52,757 nt of DNA, taken from positions 358,479 to 411,235 of the forward strand of contig BFEA01000237.1 of NCBI GenBank assembly GCA_003427395.1. Direction: 5' to 3'. The notes beneath the pieces are model-generated. The model was given only the letters and a program-made list of their open reading frames with translations, made no database searches and was not told the origin of the DNA. A program made the translations under genes and the position numbers. How positions within the stretch are numbered: the stretch's first letter is position 1; each line of letters begins with the position of its first letter. The DNA is from Chara braunii (taxonomy: Eukaryota; Streptophyta; Charophyceae; Charales; Characeae). This document shows, in pieces, positions 30,989-44,061 of the stretch.

Positions 30989-33900
30989 CAACACCCACCC
31001 ACCCACTCACCCACAGGCACCCACCATTTGACAAGTGGAGAGATTTCGGCAAGTGCTAGTCAGATCGGTCTGGGACATCCATTATAAGAAGAAAAAAATT
31101 ATTTGCCGTGCTGCAATATCAATGAGATTCCACGGGGTCCACACATACGATGACAGAGGTGTAATCCATTCACGATCAGGCATTTCAAATCTCCCAAAGA
31201 ACTGAAAAATGAACGAACATGAGAGGAAAAAGTGACATTCTGAATTCCAAAACACGTTCCCCAAGTTCAAATTCTCTCACACGAGAGTACCCACTGTGGT
31301 GGCAGTGCGTGCATCACTAAGCGTTGTCGCACTTCCGGCCGAAGTCATCGGCATCAGCGCTAGGGCTGACTTGTGACCACCATACCTAGCAGCTCTGACG
31401 GCCCATGGCAGTTGTGTCCATTCACTTTGGGTACGTGACTGAAGCACACAGATTACTGCACACTTTGATTGTCAGTGATATTGTATTGCATCCAGTGAGG
31501 TAGTATCTTGTTCACTGCGTTCCCTACAAAACCCTTATACGTAGCCCGGATCACTGCGTGTGGCAAGGCTGCCCTTAGATACGGACTGTGCCTAGATCAC
31601 TGCGTGCGGCAAGGCTGCTCTTCGATACGGAGCCGATGTGGATAGAGTCTATGAGCTTGAGGCGATGATAGAGTCTATGAACTCGATAACGAGTTGCGAT
31701 CATGGAACGTTGTTATCTTGATAAGGACTCGAGGAGGGAATTACTTACGTAACATGGGAATGGGCTATTGTAAATATGTGGACAGGTTTGGACTCCTAAG
31801 GCTTCACGGGCTCCTTGGGGCCAACTTCCTTATAGCCTTCCGTACATCGATAACCCCTCCCCTGGATGGGTTAATGAAGGGCTGTGTAGGAATGTCTGGT
31901 ATGACAGATATTACGGGGCAAAGTGCATGAAGTGTGGTGAGACCGGGGGGTGACATGAAGGACTTTTGCCCAAATAACTCGCAAGGAAATCAAATGAGCT
32001 AGTAGAGGTCTTCGTCAGTCCTTATAGCCTTCCGTACATCGATAACCCCTTCCCTGGATGGGTTAATGAAGGGCTGTGTAGGAATGTCTGATATGACAGA
32101 TATTACGGGGCACAGTGCATGAAGTGTGGTGAGACCGGTGGGTGACATGAAGGACTGTTTCCCAAATAACTCGCAAGGAAATCAAATGAGCTAGTAGAGG
32201 TCTTAGTCAGGTCGTGGCATTCCGCGCATTCAGGGGTACTGACTGCCAGCGCTAGCTCTGCTAGAGTGCACGATGGGCCAGTGAGTGGAGGCAGCCATAG
32301 CTGCACTGGGAGAGGAAGAAAGGTGGTGTCGTGACTGGGAGATCAAGGACAGGGACAGCAGTGCGGACTACCGTTTTACTTAACTGGTGACACTGGTAGT
32401 AGACCAAAGACGCCTTAACAGGATAGAATTGAACAAGAAAATCCGCATAGATGGGTACCTAATACCTATGTTCCAGGTTCGCAATCTAGTTTCGGTTAAG
32501 CTGTCAGAGTTCACCCCGAAGGATAACAGCCCATGGAAGTTACAGCCACATTGCTACCGACCGCGGACATTCTTAGACATCGTAGGTTATGATCCAGAAC
32601 TCATCTAACTATGTGACGGATGCACCTCCTCACCTTTGGCCTGACCCACTTTTTCTTGCATCCAAGCTGCTGCTACTTTTCTCGGCGAGTGATCACTTTC
32701 CCTCACAGAGATCCATGGTACCACTTCCCGTGGATGTTCACATTGAATTTCCTATTGATTCACATTGCAAAACACCATTACATGCCAGTGCCTAAACTGG
32801 AGCGTAGGGGAGAGCGCCAATTTAGGATACAGCTGCAATTCAGAGTTCAGTTCAGGCACCACCTGGACACAAGTGAACACTGGTGGTTTACAAGAGAGGA
32901 ACCGATTCAAGTCTGCACCCCAAGCGGTCACCAAATATCAGGGAGGTCTTGCAGGAAAGGAACAACTGAATTAAGCGTACCTCAGTTGGGGGCTGCAAGC
33001 CTGCTCAGCCGCACAACAGCCAGAGCAGGGCCAGTAGGCCCAAGGTGCTGGGTACACGAGCTTCAGGTTCGGTAGTAGGCCCCAGGAGAGGGACCCAGCA
33101 ACTCCACGTGGGCCTGGCAGGTTTCAGCCTACTCTCGGCGATGGGCATATAGCCTCTCACCATCCTACTTGTGGTATCAACGACTCCAGAGTCCAAACTA
33201 AAAATATTGAACTAAACCACTAGCCAGCCAATTCAATATTTTGAGGTTCAATTTCATAACAACTTCCATTTCCTGTCAACTGACCCAAATCTTAGAATGT
33301 TCCATCCTCGGTGAGCTGAATTTAAGAATCCGGAGGACTAAGATTAATAGGGATTCCCGGCAAATGGCCCAGCGGGCCTAGCTGCCCCTGACTGTGAAGA
33401 ATCTCGTCATTCCGTTAAGGCAGCACCTAACCTACCAGCTGAAGAATGGCCCAGCCACTGTACCTAAGTCGAGGCCGGGTCAGTCAAGAGGATCATTTTG
33501 ACGCAGGTTGCCGCTATGCTGCACATCAAGATTAGGTGAACGCACTCTGGGAGTGCGTTCAAGTAGGATGACTTCCGATCCTACGAGCAGCGCCATGCAG
33601 TCGACAACGCCACAACAGTGGTGGCTGTGGAGGAAACCGGGAGCTGTAGCTTTGGGCACCATGTGCAGTACAGGTGGCAATAGGGTAGGTGAGGGGAGGT
33701 GTTTGGGAGGCACATGGTGCCCAAAGCTACCATGTGGGACACGATGGCAGCATGGTGCATGAGTCCGGCATGGCAAACTCCTCGAGCGGTTATTGGCAGG
33801 AGTGGGACACGATGGCAGCATGGTGCATGAGTAGCTAGGGCTAGGCTTAGCAAGTAGGATCGGCAGTCAGAACTATCTATCATATCGTCCTAGTACTGAT

Positions 33901-34895
33901 TGGTGAAGGCGAGAATTGGGTTTTCATAATCAAGAAAATTCAGAGTATGATCTGAATTTAAGACTTTTGACGTCACTGAATCCCTTCCTTTTTTTTTTCT
34001 TTTTTTTTTTTTTTTCAATTCAAGAACCCCTAGGGTTTAGGTTTGAAGCAAGATCAGCAGTTCATGGACCAAACTAGCAAATACAGTACGTAATGCAGAT
34101 CTGACAGCCAAGTAGCTGAGACGAGCAAGCTAGACAAGACCCTCACACTGGTATGTTCCAAACCGCAGACCGATGTAGCAGAAGACGGGGTCTACCGTCT
34201 TCACCCGAATAGAATGCCCGGTCATTATCGCTGCATCTAGACACAAAACTGCCCCAGATACGGCTATAATGACCGGGCGTTCTATTCGGGTGAAGATGGT
34301 AGTAACCGGTTTCAGAGGTTAGGTCATGCAGGCTAACTTAGGCAGGGGTGAGGGGTGGTATATCCTTCCCTAGGGAAATAATCAATGCGGTCCACTCGGG
34401 CCTCTAGACGGTAATGGGGAGAAGCGTGGGTGAGTAACTATTGTAATCTCTTCTGACTTGCCGGTGGAATAGGAACCGGACTAATGCTCCCCGGAATGGA
34501 AAGGAGCCAGAACCGTAAGGGTCTGTTGTTGTTGCTGTTGTTGCTTTTTTTTTTTTTTTTTCAAGGGATAATTTGCGAAATAACCCTATTAAGTTGAGAT
34601 ATATGCCAAAATGCCCCTAAAAGATGTGGGCAGAGCGGCATGCCGTTTTGCGCCTAATTCTGTGTGTTTTCCCCTGTCAGGCCCGTGTGCAAATTTGCAT
34701 TCTGGACGTTGTCATTGGGGCCTGGGCCTGTACCCTGGTTTACCAGGTTTGCCCTCCATACTGGGTGGGCAACTTTGTGCAATACCCAGGCCCCTGAGCG
34801 GGGCAGTTTGCTCCCGTGATTCAAACTTTCAAATTCATTCCAAGTCTCTGCCTATGCCACGTCACCAACTCTGAAATCCTCCTCGCCACTCCTGC

Positions 34896-34961
<66 letters not shown>

Positions 34962-35002
34962 CCCCCTTCTCTTCCTCGTGTGCCACTCCGCTATCCTGCT
35001 TC

Positions 35003-35093
<91 letters not shown>

Positions 35094-37855
35094 AGCAACC
35101 GGTAAAACGACAGCGCCTTCCCCCGAATAGAACGCACGTCCATTATGTCTACCTGGGCCACTCGGTGGAACGAAAATAAATTATCCCCTTTCTTAATTCA
35201 GAGTATGATCTTGTGTTGGTGTGATTTGCCTTGTCAATTCTGCTTTCTGTCCGGTCACTCTTATGCATGCTGATCAAGGGAGTTCAGGTCAGTCGTGAAT
35301 GGAGTCTCTCACAGCCAGGTATCCTGCACATGTTCAAAACAAGAACAAGTGCTGTTAGGACCCGCCTTGAGTGTGTTCAATGGCAGTGGGGACAGCACAG
35401 TCATTGAGCAGGATGAAGACCAGAAGTTTTCCTCAAAACGCAAATTAAAGGCGACAAGGAGTTGGTACGGGAAGAGAGGAATCGTGGCCTCTCACCTTCT
35501 CAACAATTTTCTGCAGAACCATGAAGTCTCCTCCGAAGGAGTTAGTCGAATTCTTCAAATACATGTGAATTACAGGGGAATTCTCATTGCTGCCTACAAC
35601 CATTCCAGGTGTATCCTGCAAAGCTGCAACCATGACATTTGGGAAGAGATAAGCACTGCAGCATTCCTTTTTTTTCTTTTTTCTTTTTTCTTTTAGCACT
35701 GCAACATTCCTAATTTCATCAAGAAAAATAGTAAGGACTAACCCATGCAGAGAATCCCCAAGCAAACTAATAGTTTTCGGCAGGTCCAAATTCTGCAGCA
35801 GAAAAGCACCAGAGCCTGAACACCTGAGCATCAGGTATCGCTCACTAGGACTTAACGCAGAATCCATGGAGGACTGCCTGAAGAGGCACAGTGTCGCACG
35901 CCTATTGAGTACATGGGCATCAGTGCAGCATCACCAAAATGAGGAGAAATAATAATGCAAAGCAGCGAAAGACTAACTCATCAGACTGTGGACTCAGCAC
36001 ACACATACATCATCACTCATGCCAGATGCTGCGGGGCACATACATGGATGAAAGATCCCTCCTTGTGAGCACACACATAGGGAGAAGTACCAAGGGAAGA
36101 AGGAGAAGAAGAAGAAGAAGAAGAAGGAGAAGAAGAAGAAGGAGAAGAAGAAGAAGGAGAAGAAGGAGAAGAAGAAGAAGAAGAAGAAGAAGAAGAAGAA
36201 GAGATTACAAGTCCATGTATCAGGTGAATGATAATAGTCTCTTTCCAAAGTCCCACAATAGTCACCAATCCAAATGTCGAGCCCGAGCCTGGGAGAAATG
36301 CTCCCAAAATAATAACCTACCTTCGTCCCTCGAACATAACGCATATGCGTTATAAATGAACAGAACGCATAGGGTGTGTTCTATTCGAATACAGGGCATA
36401 TGCATTCCATTCAAATAGCCCTAAATTTCGAAAAGAACGCATATGCGTCTATTTGATTTTTTTTCAAATTTTGAAACTCGAATACAATGCATATGCGTCG
36501 TGTTCGGGGGGAGGAAGGTAGTCTTGATACAAGCAGAGGGGGGGGATATGGGGAGTGGCGTGAGAAGAAGTAGAAGAAGAACCTCTCCTCTCTCTCCCTT
36601 TCTGATGCAACCGCATACTGACAGCGAAAGACAAAGTCTTGAGCTGATGCAGGGGACAGGTGGAAGGCCGACTCCAAGCTGGACTGGAGACCCGAGCTAT
36701 GGTGCCCATGTGGGTACTCCACTGCTGTGCTGCTCCTGAAGATCCGTCTCTAAATAGTCTCCTCCTGACTACTCTACCGCTATCGTCCACTAGCTCTCTA
36801 CTAACCACACTTCTCTCCAGCAGTGTGTGGCCTGAGTGTCCTCAAACTCCGTGTGTCAACACTGAGGACTCACCCAGCTAAATACTAGGAAGCCGAGAGG
36901 AATATCTAACAGCCAGGAGGTAGGGCCATCTGATCCATGTGTTGATCGGTGGTCCTGGGAGCAAAGTATGGTCCTGGCCTATGAGCCTGCCCAAAATGGT
37001 GCCTGCCTTGGGTCCCTGCAAAACGTCCAGGCTCCCTGCTGATGCAGCAGGGATGTCCTAGAACGGAAAAGGGTGGAACAGCGCCGCAGACAAAATGCTG
37101 GTCGAGGCCAAAACGTGAATTGCCCTGCAACCGCTCGCTGGGCCTGAAAGCGGCTAAGCTGGTCCTAGCAGGCAATACGCTGTTCAGCAAAACAAATGTC
37201 CCAACAACACATCTCAGACCAGACAAATCTGGAGCAAAATCGTCTGAATAAACAAGTACCAATGGAGTTTCATGCGAGAATACCATTCAAGATTCATCCA
37301 AGATTCATGCGATTCAGGCAACATCTGAGGTTTCTCAGGGAACAGATGTAAAAAGGTTAATCTTGTTTAGGGTTTAGGGTTGAGACTTTTGAACAGAAAC
37401 AAGACAAACAGGGGTTATAATGCTAGGGATTTCACTGTTACTCAAATGCGGGGTTTAGGGTTTAGACAGAATTGGTAGCAGTGGTAGCTTATCAGACCTT
37501 TCTTGGTAGCAGTGGTAGCTTATTCCCGAGGAAAAGTGGAAGCAGGGCAAGCTGACAGTCAATCCTCCACGAGGTTGGAGCAATCAAGGCTGATCAGGGT
37601 TCCTCCGGCCAGACGGAAGGAAGCGCGAGGGTGTCCCATGATGTAATTATTTTTCCTGACTTGCCGGTGGAATAGGAACCGGACTGATGCTCCCCAGAAT
37701 AGAAATGGAGTCAGGGCCATACAGACCTCTTAAGAAAAGAAAAAGAAGAAGAAAAGAAAAAAAAAGGACCCACCGCAGTGATGACATCGCACACTGGCAG
37801 TGATGAGAGGAAACAACGGGGGAGGAGGGGGAGGGAGTGCGGACAACAACATGTG

Positions 37856-37919
<64 letters not shown>

Positions 37920-39022
37920 CGTCGGAGTTGTCAACTTATGCTCGTCCTCCCTCAATCATCTGCCTCACGGACTATCGCTTGGATGTTCGGTCCCCTGCCC
38001 CATATTGCAACACTGTTGATACGTAGGTGAACCAAATTTCTTTTGGAGAAAAAAAGGGGGAAAAAAGAGAGGGCATGCAATGTAAAACTGATATTCTTCA
38101 AAGGCATCATGACTTTGCTCGGAATCTTTTCCTCGAGTCATGGCTCGCACATGCATGCGCGCGGGTTTGTGTGTGTTGTCATGTTTGCTATACACAATTC
38201 CGCAAAAAAAGTATGTCGGACTTCCAACAACTCTTCAGGCGCGCTAGTCTGTGTCAACTGTTGTTGTCATGTTTGCTAAACACGATTTCACCCAAAAAAA
38301 GAAAAAGGTCCGACTGTGCGAGACTGTTTCCGGGTGTGTGTATGTGTGTGTGTGTGTGTGTGTTATAAGCTTCCCCCACAACAACCCCTATTCCAACCAG
38401 ATGAGTAGAACGGGACTGAGTCCGCCCAACACTTCAAAAAAAAATTCTCTCTTTGACAGAGCACGAATCATAATAGAACCATTTTGAACCGTGTCTAGCT
38501 AGGGTTTCTTTGGGGCAACAGCTCCTCTTTCACTTTGCCTCGCACGTACAAGGCTGCCCACGTTGATGGAGGTTGAGCGGCAGCTGCCCACATCCCCGTG
38601 TACCTTAACGGCCCACTTGCACGTTATAATAAGAGGCAGAGTAAAGGGGAAGGTATGCTCCTGTGCACTTCTCTTCAGATCTTCATACTCCTGTTCATTT
38701 CTCTTCAGATCTCCAGCTGTTCATTTCACTTCAGATCTCCAGCTGTTCATTTCACTTCAGATCTCCAGCTGTTCATTTCACTTCAGATCTCCAGCTGTTC
38801 ATTTCACTTCAGATCTTCAGCATATGCTTAGTCTTTGTGTCTGTAGTTCGTCTTCATACTCCTGTTCATTTCTCTTCAAATCTTCAACTTATACTTTGTC
38901 TGTACTCTTACTGATGCTCATTCGTATGTATTTCCTAGTTGCACATAAGGAGAGGGCGGAGGGAAAGGGACAGGAGGTAAGTTTGTCAGGGCGTGAGGTA
39001 GGGGAAAAGCAGAGTGCGAGGA

Positions 39023-39067
<45 letters not shown>

Positions 39068-42000
39068 GCGCTTACTTGAAGGAGCCTCCCTCCTTCTCCA
39101 CCCATACTCGTCACCCTCTTCCCTCCTGCTCCATCCATGCTTGTCATCCTCCTCCTTTCTCAATCCATGCTCTTCGCCCTTCTCCCTCCTCCATCCATGC
39201 TCGTCGCCCTCCTCCATCCTCCTCCGTCCAGGCTAGTCCGCCTCCATCCTCTATCCTCCTTCCTCGTTGCCATCGTCCTTGTCCTCCCTACTCCTCTTCC
39301 CTCCTTCACCATGGTCGAGCTCCTCACCGTCGCCGTCGCCGTCGTTCTCGCATTAACACCCGCGCACACGTGTGTGCATGGCACAACTTCATCAAAAAAA
39401 AAAAAAAGAACAACCAGCACGACTGCACCGGACTGTTTGGTCATGTTTGTCGTCATATCTGCTATACACAACTCCACAAAGAAAGGCATGACTGTGCCCT
39501 GTTTCATCCGACTGTTGCGCTTACCTGAAGAAGCCTCATCAATCCATGCTCTTCGCCCTTCTCCCTCCTCCAGAAAGAAAAGCATGACTGTGCCCTGTTT
39601 CATCCAACTGTTGCACTTACCTGAAGGAGCCTCCTCGATCCATGCTCTTCNNNNNNNNNNNNNNNNNNNNNNNNNNNNNNNNNNNNNNNNNNNNNNNNNN
39701 NNNNNNNNNNNNNNNNNNNNNNNNNNNNNNNNNNNNNNNNNNNNNNNNNNNNNNNNNNNNNNNNNNNNNNNNNNNNNNNNNNNNNNNNNNNNNNNNNNNN
39801 NNNNNNNNNNNNNNNNNNNNNNNNNNNNNNNNNNNNNNNNNNNNNNNNNNNNNNNNNNNNNNNNNNNNNNNNNNNNNNNNNNNNNNNNNNNNNNNNNNNN
39901 NNNNNNNNNNNNNNNNNNNNNNNNNNNNNNNNNNNNNNNNNNNNNNNNNNNNNNNNNNNNNNNNNNNNNNNNNNNNNNNNNNNNNNNNNNNNNNNNNNNN
40001 NNNNNNNNNNNNNNNNNNNNNNNNNNNNNNNNNNNNNNNNNNNNNNNNNNNNNNNNNNNNNNNNNNNNNNNNNNNNNNNNNNNNNNNNNNNNNNNNNNNN
40101 NNNNNNNNNNNNNNNNNNNNNNNNNNNNNNNNNNNGTCCTCCCTACTCCTCTTCCCTGGACTGTTTGGTCATGTGTGTCGCCATATCTGCTATACACAAC
40201 TCCACAAAGAAAGGCATGACTGTGCCCTGTTTCATCCGACTGTTGCGCTTACCTGAAGGAGCCTCCCCCCTCTTCCATCCGTGATCCTCGCCCCCCCTCC
40301 CTCCTCCATCCATGCTCATCGCTCTCCTCCCACCTCCTCCATCCATGATTGTCGCCCTCCTCACTCCTCCATCCATGATCATTGCCCTCCTCACTCCTCC
40401 ATCCATGCTTGTCGCCCTCCTCCCCCCTCTTTTATCCATGCTTGTCACCGGCTTATCCCGAAGTGTATGTGATTAAGGGGGGGCGGAGCATTGGGGCGAA
40501 CGAGGCAGGGTTTTCCAGTGAAAAGAATGTGGTTTGATGGCACTTCTTGGTACGGCTACTCATCCATCAGAATGCTCTTTGACAGAAATATGACACACTG
40601 TGATGATGCTTGAACTTCACGGTTTTGGCAGATAATATACCTTTGCGGAGCAGCCGCACATTATCCTGCAGCTTGGTGAGAAGAGACGGATACATCTCCA
40701 ACTGATCAATTGCTGCAATGGCATTGCTTGCTAAATATGGTGGAAGGGCTGCTGAGAAACAATAGCCTGCTCCCATTAACCTCTGCATGTTTTTTCCGCA
40801 CAAATTCCAAACCACAGTGGTGGCAATACGTCAAGACTTTCGGATGTTAGTAATTTGCATGCTGCTATTCCAAACCACAGGGGGGGTGTTAAAAAAAAAA
40901 ATAAAAAAAATCTATTAGATGATTTTCTCATTCATTTCTCCTCCTCCCTCAGTTAGCAAGTAGTCATTACCATATCCTGCACTTCCAAAATTTTCCCTTA
41001 GGATCCCATCACACACGACAATACCCCAGCACGAAGCACACATGCCGGAAAGATGCATCCAGTGTTCTTTAGGCACAAAAATACGCTGAAGCATATCACA
41101 GCAAACAGAGGCATACAACCTTGGTCATTATTACCATACTCGGCACAGACTTCGTGTATGGAAGAATGTCTACTGTGCTTGCATGCCAAAAATCCCCATA
41201 ACAAGAACATCTTTGAAAAGTATGCGAAGTGTGGAAAGGTCCGGTGGCGGTTTGCAAAAAATGAGTTCGCCGATTCTGGCAGTTTTTTTGTGCACAAGAA
41301 AAACATCAGGTGGGTAGATTTGGTGCTGATTTTTTCGGGTGAATTGATCCCACACTAAGACATCGCTTCACAATGTCACAAATTCAGGTCTATCGTGTGC
41401 TGGTGTTTCAAGTCTGAAGAGAACTGGAGTGAATACTTGCATCACTGTCGTTGAGGAGTTTGACATCACGTGTACAACGTTGCAAACCCACCATAGGTGC
41501 ATCATCTTCATTTCTGTGTCTCGAGTTTGGATTGGTGTGTGCACAGTACCCGGTGACTGCAATTCTGAAGTTGTTTTTGAGAACTGTGTGGGGACTTCTT
41601 TGAAGAAAGCCAACTTGATTTTCATGTGTCTGGTGTCACTTCCATATCTGCATGCACATATGGACATGGATTATGCACGAGTGAAAGTCTCGTTTCATTT
41701 CGCAATTCCAGTAAGATCCATACATGTTCCTGACGGACCTGGCTCGGATGGTACGCCCATGAACTGTTGAAATGCAGATCGAGGTTAAAACAGATAAAAT
41801 AATTATGATACCCGTGCAATTCTAGCCGTGATTGCAGCCAAGATACATTGATCAAAGTGCCACTGTGATGAGTACTTACCAGATAGTCATCATATGGAGT
41901 TCTCTTTCTTTTCTTTTTCCCAAAACCGTTCATCTTGTCATTTGTTGTTGCCGATTTATCACAGTAGTGAGACGTGTCCTCATCAGGCTCTGATTGCGGG

Positions 42001-44030
42001 CAGATTCAGGTAAGCAGTGTGCTACTGTGACTAGGGCCTGACAACACACCTGCAAAAGTGGGTGCAATCTTCTGCATCAACACAGATTCAAAAGTAGTCT
42101 TTTCCCATTACAGCCAGGTCTCATCGTAGTTGCAGTAGATTACTGATCCGTGCTTTACGGCTTCAGTCCCCGCCGACCATGCACGGCCTCAAACCAGCAC
42201 CCTCAGCCACAGGAACCAAGTCTCTTAACCACTACAGCCCCGACGTGGTGTTCAAACGTGGAATCATACCGGTCGTGATATCCACCCCACCCCTGCAGGG
42301 CACACACACCACACACAACACCACACGGACATGGCAATCCATGCACACTCAGCTCCAGCAGCACACGACCCACCACTGCTACTTAACCCGGTTACACGCA
42401 CGGGCCATCTTCCCCCAGGTTCCATGCAAGCATCACCTCGAACCGGCACACTCTGCCAAAGGAACCAAGTCTCTTAACCACTACAGCCCCGACGTGGTGT
42501 TCAAAAGTGGAATTGGCCCCAACGTGGAGTTCAAAAGTGGAACCGTACCGGTTGTGATATCCACCTCACCCCTGCAGGGCTGTAGCGTCCAACGCGCACA
42601 CACCACACACACTCAACGGCATGCGACCCACCACTGCTACTTAACCCAGTCGCAAGCACGCATTCCGATTCATTTAGATAAGTACTAATGTGAGTATGCC
42701 CTGAGCATGCCCAACACACCTGCAATCGACAGTGGGTTTTCTCTTTCCTTCTTTTTTTTTGTCTTTTCCGTTCTCTTTTGTTGCAGTTGTCGGTGGTGTC
42801 GTGCCTATGGATACCAATGACCACCAACACTCTGGACATGCTCCAAGGCTCAGGTGAGCCTCTACCGGGCCTGCTCAGGTCCCTCCTTGAATTCGGGTTA
42901 TCCCAATTTTTTCCCTGGGATCTACTTTCTCTCATGCTTGTTGGTGATAAGCAACTGGACTGGTGTCCCTCACAATAGAAGGGGCTGTGTTCTTGTGTTA
43001 AAAAAAAAAAGAGAAGAAAGCCTTCTTCATGGCTCCAACAATCAATGCAACAGCAATGTAGTAGCCCTACTTCCCAGATGCCGCTAAAGTCTGATCACAT
43101 GAGGTGCTCCTCGGCCAACAACAGGTAACCCTATCCCAGCTCCTCACTTCCTTAGCCATGGCAGCTGCAAACAGACAGGCACCACTGTGCCGCCTTCCTC
43201 ACGGGTGCTTGCTGGCTGCACGTGCTGCTCCAGTGCTGCTGCATGCTGGCACTGCACGAATGTGTCTCCGCTGCATGGCCTCCTCAAGTCCGTCTTACTC
43301 GAGGCTGGAATCTGATCCTCTGGTAAGCAATCCCTCCCGGGCTGGGTATGAGTTTGGGTGCCAGCCCATGTAAACACCTGGCCAGTATCCCAACAGGACC
43401 TACTGGGCAGTTACATGGTCTGAGCTCAGTACTTCTGGGGTGCGGCGTTCGCTTACAGGTTTCAATGGGCATCCTTTCTGGTGCGCGCACATGCACACAC
43501 TCATACACACACTGCATACAGACAGACATACATGCATGGCCGACCTGCAATTTCCATGGGCATCCTTTGTGGAGCATCACCGATGCATAGAACCTTACAC
43601 TGTCCGTCCAGCTGTCCCTTCCTTCCCCATCCGTCCCTCCCCCGGTCGTCTGCCTGCCCCCCTCCACCTGTTCACTTGCCCATCAGTCCATACCATTCGC
43701 CCGTCCCTCCCCCTGTCCCGTCCGCTCGTTCCTCCCCCCGTCCCGTCCGCTCACCCCTCCCTCTGTCTCACCCACCCTCCCCTCCCTCTGTCTCACCCAC
43801 CCTCCCTCCCTTCCCTCTTCTGTCCCTGCGTCCTTCTGTCCGATACTCCCTCCAACCCTCCATCCGTTTGTCCCTCCCTCCCTCCCTCCATCCATCCGTC
43901 CATCTGTCCGTCCCTCCATCCACCCGTCCATCCGTCCATCCGTTCGTCCATCTGTCCGTCTGTCCGTCTGTACATTCGTCCATCCATATCCATATACATA
44001 TATACGTCGATACATAACATTACAACGTGC

Positions 44031-44061
<31 letters not shown>

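Larger units (their letters stand above)
38165..38945 (+). repeat. Dispersed repeat R3, copy 2 (in LCB1 intron)
   Basis: Shared landmarks with 27035-27560 are tgctatacacaattccgcaa, ccagatgagtag, cttaacggc, gaggcagagtaaag and tgatgctcattc. This copy contains an internal 26-bp tandem array at 38680-38820 that copy 1 lacks. Confidence 0.65.

Noticed and set aside
30573-31052. Poly-Pro plus-strand frame and poly-Gly N terminus on the minus strand
   Set aside because: Caused by the 38-base C run. Only the part after the acceptor at 30917 is LCB1.
35939-36355. Poly-Arg frame
   Set aside because: Translation of the GAA/GGA tract.
37366-37465. Chromosome end suggested by TTTAGGG
   Set aside because: Only two units at each site, inside an LCB1 intron.
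39137-40219. Open frames of 345-360 codons across 39-40.2 kb on both strands
   Set aside because: They run through 485 N and minisatellite repeats; there is no real coding evidence.
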